Shown: positions 22,615-34,148 of the stretch, in pieces
How the letters are laid out: each line of letters opens with the position of its first letter
Numbering within the stretch: position 1 is the stretch's first letter
DNA from: Ailanthus altissimus
Taxonomy: Eukaryota > Streptophyta > Magnoliopsida > Sapindales > Simaroubaceae
Direction: 5' to 3'
Assembly: GCA_946807835.1 (NCBI GenBank)
Contig: OX327706.1
Coordinates: 20,077,001-20,141,000, forward strand
DNA length: 64,000 nucleotides
Notes under the pieces: generated by a model
Seen by the model: the letters and a program-made list of their open reading frames with translations, nothing else
What the model was told of the DNA's origin: nothing
The model's database searches: none
Translations under genes and position numbers: made by a program

Positions 22615-25600
22615 CTAAGGGACTCGACGAAACAATAAAAATTTGAAACAATGCACCTTTGCAAGATCGCACTCAAGTTACAATTTTCCTTTGCCATAAT
22701 TTTCATCAATCATTGAAAAGAATACATCATTATAAAGGACTCATGTCTGCTTTAGAATAACTTGAACAAAAGATTTGGTCAGTTGAAGTCAGTGATACTA
22801 TTAAAAACTCGTAATGAGTAGATACCATTGTATCTGCAAGATTTCAAGTCTGATTGCTTCATAATTAACATTATATGAATAAAAAGTAACGAATAAAGAC
22901 TTGTTAGAAAAGACAATTTTAAATTTTTATACCTCAAATAAAGTGCTATAATAACAATATCAAGCATGTGACTATAAGAAATATTCTAATTTGGTTTCAT
23001 TTCTCATTGTTGCTAAAAAGAATAATGAGCTTTTAATGAAGAATCATTAATCTTATCCTACTAGTGTTGCTCCAATACTTGAAGCAAATATTATCTCATA
23101 GAATCGTTAAATAAATGTGGCCTCACAGTCATAATGGTAATCATTGGCATGACCGTGGTCATGGTCATGGACATGGTTGAGATCATGGTTAATATAATTA
23201 TCGACCTTATAAAAATTATAATAAAAACAAATTCAAGTGGGATCGAAATGAAAGAATATAAGGAGAAAAAGTCCAAGATAAAGACACTTGTCTTTTAGGC
23301 AAAATAGAGGGTCATTTTTAGTGTGATTATCGTACGCCCAAACATTTGGCTAATTTGTACGAAACATCTTTGAAAGAAAATGGGAAGAATGTCAAGACCA
23401 ATTATATTGCTGACGTGAATCCAAGAAACACTACACATCTTGACATCTCAGACTTCTTTCGAGATACTAGTCTAAAAAATAATCACTTAGTTGGTGATAG
23501 AAATATTTATACCATATTAAATTTTAATTATTGTTCCTTTTTACATGTTTGTATTACAAGTTAATATATGTTGCTGTCTTGACATTTAATATAAATATTT
23601 CTTTTTTTCTCTCTTCATGAAGGATATAGATTTAAATAACAAATTATATGCTCTCATAAAATACAATGAAATATGTCTAGCAGATAATGTAACAACACCT
23701 ACAATCCTTCAAAATAAAAAGTATTTTTTTTTTAATTTGACATTAGTTAAAGCAAATGTGAATACTATATCAAGCTTTGTAAACTTGATTGAAGGTTCTG
23801 GAAGAGCTATGATCTTCTTAACAAACGACACAAAATATACATTCTTTATGCGTTATATCCACTAGATAAAGAAGATCCCTACTTATCTTCAAAGATATTT
23901 GTCATAATTGTTTCTATATAAAGACTACAAGGAAGAATAATGTGGAATATCTTTGTATTACTTCCAAACTCTCTAGCCAAAAGCAAACATTAGAGAAGTT
24001 CTTGCTTTCTCATATGGTTTATATTATATGACAATTAAGTATTTAAGAGTTATGCAACTACAAATAAAAAGCTAAAAGATCCAAAGACTTTTATACTTTG
24101 ACATGACCGTCTCAACCTTTCTAGATAAAAAATAATGAGAAGAATTATTAAAAATTCTTATGGATGTATAATGAAGAATCTGAAGATTATATCATCCAAC
24201 GATAGTATTTGCACTACTTATTCACAAGGCAAAAAAATGTTGGTTAGATTATCTCATTCTAAAATTAGTTTTGAATCTCTATCATTTTTTAAAAGAATTC
24301 AAATAGATATTTATAGACCAATACACCTGTCAAGTGAACCATTTCTCTACATCATAGTCCTGAATTATACATCTAGTGGGTGGTCACATGTTTATTTGCT
24401 ATCTACATATAATCTTACTTTTACTACATTATTGGCTTATACTATTAGATTACGTGCACGATTTTCAAATTACGTAATCAAGACCTTACATCTTGATAAT
24501 GCCAGTGAGTTTACTTCAAGACATGTAGTGACTACTGCATGTTAGTAGGAATATCGTAAAACATTCAATGCCACATGTTCACAACTGGAAAAGGGTTGGC
24601 AAAATCGTTCATTAAGAGACTCTAGATGATTGCAAGAACTTTGCTACTACATACTCAATTACCTGCTTCAGTATGAGATTATATAATTTTGCATACCGTA
24701 ACATTATAATACCTAAGGCTAACTGCTTATCACAAATATTTTCTATTGCAACTAATGTTTGGTCGTCAACCTGATATATCCCATCTACGTACCTTTGGTT
24801 ATGTTATAAAAGTTCCAATTACATCTCCTCAGCACACCAAGATGAGACCCCAACATTGTTTAAAATTTTATGTCGGTTTTGACTCACTATTTATTATCAA
24901 GTATCTCGAGCCCTTAATGAGTGATATATTTATTGTATATTTTACAAATTATCATTTTAATGAGATGAACTTTCCTTTATTAGGAGTGGGAAAAATGCCT
25001 TCAAAAAATAGGTAAGAATTATCCTAAAGAGTAACTCATGTCTCATCTAGATTTTTTGCACCATATAAAGTAAAAATAAAATACGAATGATATTTCATTT
25101 GCAGTAAATTGTAAATCAGTTGTCTAATGTATTTATAGATGCATAAAAAATAACCAAATCGTATGTGTTAGCTGTTAATATGCTAACCTGAGTAGTTGTT
25201 CTTAAAGAACAACTTATTGAAAAGGTAGTTGGGGAAATGTCTATTATGGGTCGAAAGCATAGTAAACCACTTGGTTTAAAAGATTCAATTTCACATAAAG
25301 AAAAAATACATAATTATGATCCTATTATAAATGATGCTTTAGCTATGGTTGAAAATACTCTTAAAGAGCGTAATGATCCTGATATAATAAGAGCCTTAGA
25401 AGTGACTCAAGTATTAGAAGTGATTCAAGACCCAGAAAAGCCTAGAAATAAATAAAGAATCATCGATGATGTATTTGTATTTATAATAGTTACTAAAACT
25501 ATGAATATTAATTCTAAATCATTGTATGTGGATGAATTCAGATTGAAGCATGATTGGCTAAAAAATCATTATTCAATTAAAATTGACTTCTTTAGCCAAA

Positions 25601-27169
25601 CGTGAAATATTTGGACTTATGATCTAAACACTAAAGTGTGTCAAACTCATTGGGTACAAATGGGGTTTTGTAAGAAACATAATGAAAAATAAAATAAAAT
25701 TATGAGATATAAGGCTAGAATAGTTGTTCAATGCTTTTTATAAAGATCTAGTATTCTCTTATAATAGATGTCACTATGTTTCGACTCTTGATCAATTTGG
25801 TTGTATACAAAAAACTTGACATGTGTGTTATGGATAGTGAAAGCCGACTTATATGAGTTAATTGATATTTATATTTATTTAAAGATCTTTGAAGGATTCA
25901 AAATACCCAAATTATTCCAATTACTACATTGTAACTTTTATCTTATAAAGTTATAAAAATTCCTATATAAGTTGAAACAATCTGATTGCATGTGGTATAA
26001 TCGCCTCAGTGAGAACTTGATGAAATAGGGATATATTAATGATTCCACTTATTCTTGTGTATTCATCAAGAAGTCAAAGTTTGCAACTTATGTCAATGAT
26101 ATAAATTTAATTGAACTCTAAAAGAGCTCTAGAAAACTATTAAGTACTTAAAAGTGAATTTAAGATGAAAGATTTGGAGAAAATTAAATATTGTCTCGGG
26201 CTGTGGATTGAGTATAGTTTAAATAGATTTTTCTCCATCAAACAACTTATCTTAAGAAAGTTTTGAAATGTTTTAACATGGATAAAGCTTTTCTATTAAG
26301 CACCCTAGTGGTCGTTCGGTCTTTTGATCCTAAAAATGATCCATTTCGTACTACAAAGATAGACAAATAGGTTTTTAGTATAGAAATACCTTATATAAGT
26401 GTAATTGATATTTTATTGTATTTAACATAATGCACTAGACCGAATATAACATTTAAGTAGTAAGGTTCAGTTCTGAACTAACAAGAAGATATTAGAATAA
26501 TGTTAAACATATATTTCATTATTTTTGTGGAATAATAGATTTTGGATTACATTATTTTTATAAGTTAATATAAATCCAGATCTTATTGATTATGCTAATG
26601 CAAGTTATTGATCCAATCCTCATAAAACTCGTCATAAATAGGATATATTTTTATTTATAATGGCACAACAATTTCTTTAAAATTTGCAAAGTAGACTATT
26701 GTTGCCACCTCTTCAAAGCATGCAGAATATCTTGCATTACATAAAACAAGAAAAGAGTATGTATGACTACAATCAATCATCCATTATATTTATAAAAAAA
26801 AACATATGAATTGTCCTCTAGTACATATATTTTATAACTACATATGAAGATAATGTTGTTTGCATTGCCCAAGTCAGAGAAAGATATATCAACGGGGACA
26901 TAACCAAGCATATCTCACTAAAGCTCTTATACACTAATGAACTTAAGAGATAAGAAAATTAATGTCAAAGAAATATATTTTATTGATAATTTTGTAGATT
27001 TATTCACAAAAGCATTGCCCGTATAAATATTTAAAATTTTGTAGATTTTTCACAAAAACATTACCCACATAAATATTTAAAAGGATCAACATGCCATTGA
27101 TATGCATTGTCTAAATAAAATATTAAATTGACACATGTTATTTTCAGGAGAGCTTCATATCAAGGGGAG
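22615..27169 (+). pseudogene. Degenerate copia gag-pol
   Basis: Broken by numerous stops and frameshifts but readable in order. A His/Gly-rich region followed by a decayed zinc knuckle with GHF..CDYRTPKHL lies near 23130-23345. A protease-region segment with CLADNVTTPTIL and LIEGSGRAMIFL is at 23617-23860. Integrase core is at 24135-24545 (LHLDNASEFTSRHV) and integrase C-terminal part at 24746-25015 (ISHLRTFGYV, YVGFDS). Reverse transcriptase is at about 25500-26230, where the catalytic YVDD box reads YVND near 26089-26100. RNase H is around 26560-26770. The element is long dead. Confidence 0.85.
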
Positions 27170-27620
27170 TGTAATATGCAAATAAAATAATTTCTACAAC
27201 CATTTTGAACATACAACATAGTACTCTTTTTTCTATTAATTAAGTTTTATTTCATTGAATTTTATTAATAAAAATTTATAACGGGACAATTGCACGTACA
27301 ACACTACTTTTTAATTCATCAAAAACTATATTTATTTTGCTTTGGTTTTGGTTTATTGAGTTTCTAAGGAGAGTGTTATATATCAATTTGTCTCTCACTA
27401 TAACTTTACTGAATATTAAGTATGTGCCAAATGACAAATGATTAATTGCCTCTTTAACAATTGACAACCCATCTCTTTGCATGTAAATTGCTTTTTCACT
27501 ATAAATATGGTTTGTTTCATAAGCTCCTATGTGACCACTTAAATACAATTCGTTATAGCTTTCTCCCGTCTCTTCACTTGCCCTAATTTTATATTACAAT
27601 TGTACAAACAAAATAGAAAG
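27170..27620 (+). repeat. 3' LTR of the old copia element
   Basis: Starts TGTAATATGC immediately after a polypurine tract (CAAGGGGAG at 27161-27169). Positions 27420-27592 align with the 5' copy at 12617-12790. The right end is uncertain. Confidence 0.65.
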
Positions 27621-28991
27621 GCAATCCGACATAAGAGTTTTCATCCCACTATATATCCCTCTTATTGATATCATGTTTACGAATTATGACACAATCTAAG
27701 CTAATTTAACAAATTAAGATAGCGTTGTTTTTTTTAAAAAAAATAAAATAAAATTTGAATACAATAATTTAAAGTTTGAATATATTTAAATTAAATAATA
27801 CTACATTTATATAGTTAAGATATAAAATTTATATTTTAATATGTATTATCAATCGGTGACTACTACTTTTTAAGTAGTTGTTGATTTTTTACATAGTTAT
27901 ATACAATACCAATTAATAATAAATAAAAAAATTATTACATCAATTAAAATATAAAATATATATCCCAATTATATAAATAAGTATAATATTACTTATTTAA
28001 ATTTATAAATAAAAAATTAAGATAGAGTCATAGATTTCTGTAGCCCTATATCTTAGGGAAGATTTTTTTTAAAAATTTTTTATTTTTTTTCTCACAATAT
28101 TTCTTATCTCATATAGGAGAAAATCTTTAAAATGTGCACTTTAAATAAAGAATAATACTACACATCTCAAGTTATATCTTAACTAAGTAATGATAATGTG
28201 TCAAGTCATTGGATGCAATGTATAATTTTAAAATTTATATCATATCACAACTCAATAATTGTCCGACGCATTATCATTATTTAAAATACAACTTAAGATG
28301 TGTAGTATTACTTTTAAATAAAGATATGCAGCTGATAACATTCATTTTTTTCCTGATCTTATTTATTATATTAATTTCCCATCATTAGTTAGTTCTAAAA
28401 TAATTATGTATGTAAAATTTTTTATTAGTTATACATATAAATAATGTGATATACACGTCCATCCCGCTAAAGTCTATTTGAGAAATTATATAGATGTCCA
28501 TCCCGCTAAAGAAAAGACCATTTGAGAAAGTTTACAATATTAATTTGTGATCTAATAAAGTTATGCCATGTATATATATTTTTTAAAACGAGTCAAATAA
28601 TCAAGATGGTAATTTCAATAATTAAAAACTAGTTAGGGCGTATATTTTGACTGATTTGTATCTACTATTTATTAAATAATTATTAATTTTTTATTATTTT
28701 TATTAATATAATAATTATACAATACCAACATTATTATTCAGTTATATGACCCCGTAAAGAGAATAACACACAATACCTTCTCCTCTTGATTGGAGGTTGA
28801 ATAGACGATTAATATTAGACCTGAGTTATGACCTCCTTTATCCACACGTAAAATTTCGCACTACTATCAAACTTCAGGTACTATCCTTAATTTTAGAATT
28901 CATCAATATTAGAAAAAAGAAGCCATAGTGAATAGTTAATACCTAAATCTACTCAATCGTCTAACCCAATCAAAAAAACAAAAATGATATA
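27621..28991. other. A+T-rich intergenic DNA with a MITE
   Basis: No gene recognised. Contains the MITE-like element 28151-28313 and a short imperfect duplication of gtccatcccgctaaag near 28458 and 28496. The end next to 28992 is the downstream flank of the NRL gene. Confidence 0.5.
28151..28313. mobile_element. MITE-like element with ~27-bp inverted repeats
   Basis: Left end aataatactacacatctcaa and right end (reverse complement) aagtaatactacacatctta form imperfect terminal inverted repeats of about 27 bp. The 163-bp element is bracketed by the direct repeat TTAAATAAAG (28141-28150 and 28314-28323). A 9-10-bp duplication suggests a Mutator-type MITE (inference). Confidence 0.7.
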
Positions 28992-31900
28992 TTATCTTAG
29001 AAAGTAGAGAGCTTCTCCTTTGTGAGAAGGTGAATCATTTGTGATCACCATGAAACTTTCGTCTTCTTCTTCATCTCCATCTCTATTTCCCGCTTTACCA
29101 CCGTCAACTCTGCTTAAAACTTCCTTATCAGACCTAGGTTTCGATGCCCGAAAAGCACTCTTTAATCCACTGATCAACCTCAGACCAACATTCTTCCTAA
29201 TTCTTGGAGTCTCATTACGCGAACCCTCTAACGATGAAGACCCTAATACTGCTCTCTCTTCTCTGCCACCAAACCGAATATTCAATGAAGAAACAGACCC
29301 TCTTTCACCTCTTTCAATCTTATTATTTCCCTTCCCATAATGGAAACTAGCTGATCTCCCCGACTCTAATATGCTTCTTTCCTTATCATGCACCCGCAGA
29401 ATCTCATTACTCATATCGTTAAGTTCAAATATTCTTTCTTTCTCGGTCTCATTCAGCCGCTTCTTCATGCTACTGAGTTCATTTTCCAAGCTTTGGATCC
29501 GCAAACTGGTGGCGCTCATTTCTGCCTTGAGTTGAGCTGCTTCGCGGAGTGCTGCATCGCGTTCGAGTATTGCACCTAGGGTGACAGGGTCTTCTCTCGC
29601 GTGATGGTGCATCAGAGAATAGTTATAAATACTTGCGGGGTAGATAGAGCGACGGGTGTGAAGCTGCTCAGCCAGCATTGCTTGGATGATGAATCGTAAT
29701 GGCATTCTAGGGTTTTGCACTGCGTGCAAGATAAATTGAGATGATAATTTGTTACAGTCAATGTTATTGCATAACTGCGCTTTCTGTTCCTCAGAAATCT
29801 TTCCACTTTGTTCCTGAAAAATAAAATTGAAAAAGAGAGGTAAAAATAATAAAATAAAATAATGGGAAAGCCAAAAAAATGCCACAATAACAATCCAGTC
29901 CCTACATTTTAGCTAAATCATAAGTAAAAACGTATTTACATTCTATTTTGTGCGTTCATCCCCGCGATTCCATTAATAAAATCAATGAATTAACTGTTAT
30001 CCGCCGGAAGCTTGAAACAAATAAGTGTCGAAATAAGCTGAATCTAGGTGGAGTAACAGTTAAATAATTGATTTTATTGATAGGTTTTTAACTGAACCTA
30101 GCAGCATTACAACAGGGACCTGCTTGCAAAATTTGAAAATTATGTTCATATTTGTGGGTTTTAGCAAAATTTAGGGACCGGGTATTCTAGTCCGAAAAAC
30201 TTATTGCAAGCAATCAATGTCTTACCTTGAGATAAAGATCGACGATTTCATAAATCACGTCGTGGCTGGTTAACCGTAGACTCATGGACTCGGCGACGAT
30301 CTTAAAATCCTCGTTGTCCAGCTTTACGACTTCGTCAAATAAGTTAATGATCCCATAACCTTCGTCCGTCAAACGCAACGCTTCAACGCACCTGCTCACT
30401 AGACACGCTGCCGTTTCCGCTTCGGGGAGCAAACTCAAACCCGAGCGGAAAACAATCAACGCGTACTCTCTATTAATGGCAACGATTTGACGGAAGTATG
30501 CTTCAGCTATCTGCCTTAGGCTCTCCTCCCCGTCGCCGTTAGTCTCCGTCATTTGAAGCAACTCAGCTGCTGTTCTCAGTGCCGCCACGTTGAATGGCGT
30601 TATGGCAATGCGGGCACCGTAACAGAAATCGGCTACTAACGAGAACGTATGGGCCGTTATTTTCAACGGGGGAGAGAGAATTAACTCAGATTGGTCGGTT
30701 AGTTGCCGTTTTAAATAATGGCTCTTCGATGTCAGCGGATCCTATGAGAAATAAATAAGAAAATATTAGGAGTGACCCATAATTTTCCATTAATTGCTTA
30801 AGAGTACGGTTCACGTTTCAAATGACAAGCACTAAAGACAACCATTAAAGTTCTTGTCTTCTTGATGGGGTAGGGTTTTGGGTCTCACAAGACTCATTGC
30901 TTCTGATTTTATGAATAAACCAACAAGCTAATTCGTTAAGATGAGTTATTGAAATGAAAGGTCCGTAAAATTGTTTAGAATTTGATCGCTAAGGTATTCT
31001 TTTGTATTTAAAAAATGTTAAGCTATTGTATGAACCTACTGCACATAGAAGGACACACGGGGGTGCTGGCCGGGGCTAATACAAAAATAAAAATAATTTG
31101 TTTATAAGTTAATTATTTACTAAATCATCCAAATTTTTTTATATTATTCAAAATTCTTTTTATTTCTTAAATTAACTTTCACTATAGAGATTTGTCTTAT
31201 TTATTTTAGTAAAGTAAGTATTTATTTGTATTTCTTATTTTAATAGGATGGGAATTATCTATTTTATTTTAATAAGGTTAGTATTTATTTGTATTTTTAG
31301 AATTGAGTACTATAAATAAGTTTGTTAGTTATAATGTATTATTTTATTTGCAATTTAGATTTATTCAATTATTTTAATTAAAAAATTTATTTAATTATGA
31401 AATATGAGTTTTATTATGTATAATATTAAATTTTATTATTCATGTACTTATAAATACAAAAAATTTATTATTAAATTTTATAAAATTATATCCTAAAAAA
31501 TTTAAGCCCACCAAAAAATAAATTTCGATTACGTCTCTATTACACTTCTCAACTCATATCATAATTTCATGAATTGAATGATGAATTCTTGTTATTTTCA
31601 AAATATACATTACATTTTTCACCAGCTAATTGGTGGTTATCACATCACTTGGATAAGAAAGAAATTAGGTTATGGAAGTGACATGAAAATCATTGAACGG
31701 TACATCACTTGGATAAGAAAGAAATTAGGTTATGGAAGTGACATGAAAATCATTGAACGGAAATTATAAAAAAAAAAATTTATTATATTTTTTCACCATT
31801 CAATTGGTAATTGTTACGTCACTTGACATAAGAGAAAATTGGGTTATGAGTTGAGAATAATAACATTATTCTTAATTTATATTTTGTGATTTAGAGTATA

Positions 31901-32588
31901 TTTTAGTATAATATTTTCTATAAAAAAAAGGAACAAGAATTAATGCTTGTTTCGATTTTATCGAAGATAGAATTTTAAATTCATTGTAAGGAAGCCTAAA
32001 ATATGAATTTCAAGACCCCATTCAAGACGCATTCTAGCAAAATCACACTCACCCTTTTACGTTACGGAAACCTTTTTTCTTTTTTTTTTTAAAAAAAAAA
32101 AAGAAGAGAAGGAGTGAGAATTGGGCACCGAAGAAACCTAGAAAGAAAATTGCTTGATCATCCTGGTGAATGCTGTGTCCTTTCTTCCCTAAATGAACTC
32201 AAATGCAAACATTAGATAAGAGTCGATGAATCAAACATACCTTGTGAAGATGAAAACACGTTCCCTGTACACGTATCAACACATCGGCCTGCCGCCCCTT
32301 AGCCAGTGACCTATCAAACAAAGAAACAAACAAACAAAATATTTCTACACAATTGTATTTCGAAGAGATAATTCCGAGATTTAAAACAAAATACCCTTTG
32401 TTATAAATTAAAATATTTATATATATAGAAAAAAAAACAAAAATAAATTACCATGATTGTACTCTGGAATGGAGAGTTGCAGGAGGAGAAGAGGGGCTTG
32501 GGGAGAGGGAAGGAGAAGAGCTAGAAGAGTATTCATATTCTTCTTCATAGATAGTGTCCACTACCCCTAAATTTTCCCAGCCCTTCAT
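28992..32588 (-). CDS. BTB/POZ and NPH3 domain protein (NRL family, At3g49900-like)
   Basis: Four exons: 32588-32452, 32310-32241, 30741-30226, 29813-28992. Introns are GT-AG and phases close to 515 codons (514 aa). NRL proteins are plant-specific; those with a BTB domain act as substrate adaptors for CUL3 ubiquitin ligases and several work with phototropins at the plasma membrane. Exon 1 gives MKGWENLGVVDTIYEEEYEY and a Ser/Pro-rich stretch. Exons 2-3 hold the BTB part (QADVLIRVQGTCFHLHK, then FSLVADFCYGARIAI). Exons 3-4 hold a shortened NPH3 region (LSSQFILHAVQNPRMPLRFI, AMLAEQLHTRRSIYP). A coiled coil (about residues 310-370 by eye) and a basic, charged tail follow. The canonical C-terminal NPH3 Tyr motif is not seen. 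From memory, start and length resemble Arabidopsis At3g49900. Specific role unknown. Intron 2 (1.5 kb) holds repeats. Confidence 0.92.
31530..31860. repeat. Intronic inverted/tandem repeat with exact 60-bp duplication
   Basis: Within intron 2 of the NRL gene. Two identical 59-base copies (31642-31700 and 31702-31760, period 60) begin acatcacttggataag and end cattgaacgg. A diverged third copy starts near 31790 (cacttgacataag...gggttatg). Flanking phrases ctcaactcatatcataa (about 31550) and ttatgagttgag (about 31843) are inverted, suggesting a MITE-like element whose interior was duplicated. Confidence 0.8.
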
Positions 32589-32599
32589 TTTCCCCCCCC

Positions 32600-33591
32600 T
32601 TTTTGGTATCCTTTTCTCCTCTTTGAAGATATATCACAGTTTTCTAAGCCTTCTCAATGCTGCTGCTGCTGCTGGCCGGTCGCTTATGTTATTGCCATTA
32701 GGCTTTTTTTTTCCTTTTATTTTCTTTTCGCTACTGTATTTATGGTGCATGTGATGGCTCTTAAATGCTAGCTTAAATGGCCTTGCCTGAATCAAATTAA
32801 TCCTTTTTAATTCTGAGAGAAATTCTCTTGGCTTGGTGATATGGGAAATATTATTTTGACCGATTAAATTGCATGTCAATGAAAATTTAGTGGGGCGTCG
32901 TATCACTAAATTATTTGTCTTGACTACTTAGATTGGGCCACGTGGTAAGATTTTATGAGTTATAAATGGAATAAATCTAATTGAATTTTACTTAATTACA
33001 AGAGATTTTACTGAGGAAACTTAAAAAAAAAAAAACATTTACACAGGTGGTTTTTTATGGATAGACATTGTACCGATAAAAGGTACTGTTGGTTTCGGCC
33101 ACTTAGACGAGGCCATGGCCATGCGGATAGAATTCTGACTTATAATTGATGGTATTGGGCTATTGGGTAGCTGTGATTAGTTAATGGTGATGTGAAACTT
33201 CAATGTCAAATCCATGCTTCATTCTTCTCCCCACGAGCAGCTGCTGTTACATTTCACCCATCTTAATTTGTTCACCAAGGTCCGCGTTTCAAAATTTATG
33301 AAGGGTCACTTCTCGATTGAGCATGGGCCAGATTCCATATTTAAATGTCTAATCTTGGCCTAACTTTTGATAGCGGAATATTTTTGCCTCAGGATAAGTT
33401 TAATGCTCACACCAAAAAGCTATAACTGTTTTAAAAATTCATTTGTTGATTGGTAAGACTACTAATATTAGAATGGATTTTTAATTTATAGTTTAGAGAA
33501 AGGTCTAATCGATACTGCTTATAAACTCGAGGGGAAGGAAGCGTAATAGTTGGATATCTAGCTTGTTATTGAGTGGGGATAATTTAATAGA
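32600..33591. other. Promoter-side flank of the NRL gene, no other gene
   Basis: Upstream of the NRL start. Holds a C-run (32589-32600 region), a (CTG)5-like triplet run near 32659-32675, and otherwise unremarkable A+T-rich DNA up to the copia element. Confidence 0.45.
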
Positions 33592-34028
33592 TGGTATTTA
33601 TAAATATTTGCAGAAAAATATATTTGAAATATTTTGTAGGAAAAAAAAAGTATGTGGAGGAGATTTATTAGTAGACAAGTTTTGGAATGGGATAGAAGAA
33701 ATGATAATTTTATTTATTTATTTTAAAAAAAGAAAGAAAGAGATTGCTAGATTTGGCTTTGGACGAACTTGTTAACTATTTTCTTAGCTTTGCTAGGAGT
33801 GAGTGATTCAACCCTATTTATATTTTCATACAGCGCCTTACACTTCAAGAATATCTCATTTAATATCATAATATTTTTAACTTATTACATATTGTTTTTT
33901 AGATTTTGAAACTTATTTTAGATTTATTTCAAATTATTACAAATTTTCTCATATATTGTAGATAATTGCAGATTTTTTTAAAAGATCATGTTAAACTTTT
34001 ATTTAGATGTTTTTCCTACATATTTGCA
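33592..34028 (-). repeat. 3' LTR of the minus-strand copia element
   Basis: Ends deduced from TG/CA dinucleotides at which similarity with 40639-41043 stops. The two copies are strongly diverged. Confidence 0.65.
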
Positions 34029-34148
34029 ATAGCTCAAACTTTGATCTTAGAAGCGCCTTGATAATATGTCTATAATTTATTATTCTATTTTGTAATATTA
34101 AATTCAATATGCTTATTTGTTAACGTCTCTCTCATAAAATGATGCTTG

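Larger units (their letters stand above)
12595..27620 (+). mobile_element. Old degenerate Ty1/copia retrotransposon, interrupted by a gypsy element
   Basis: Plus-strand copia element with direct LTR-like repeats at 12617-12790 and 27420-27592 and a broken gag-pol in copia order (gag, protease, integrase, reverse transcriptase, RNase H) at 22615-27169. The young gypsy element 13191-22614 is inserted between the 5' LTR/leader and gag. Subtracting it leaves about 5.6 kb, a normal copia length. Outer boundaries are approximate and no target duplication was found for this element. Confidence 0.75.
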
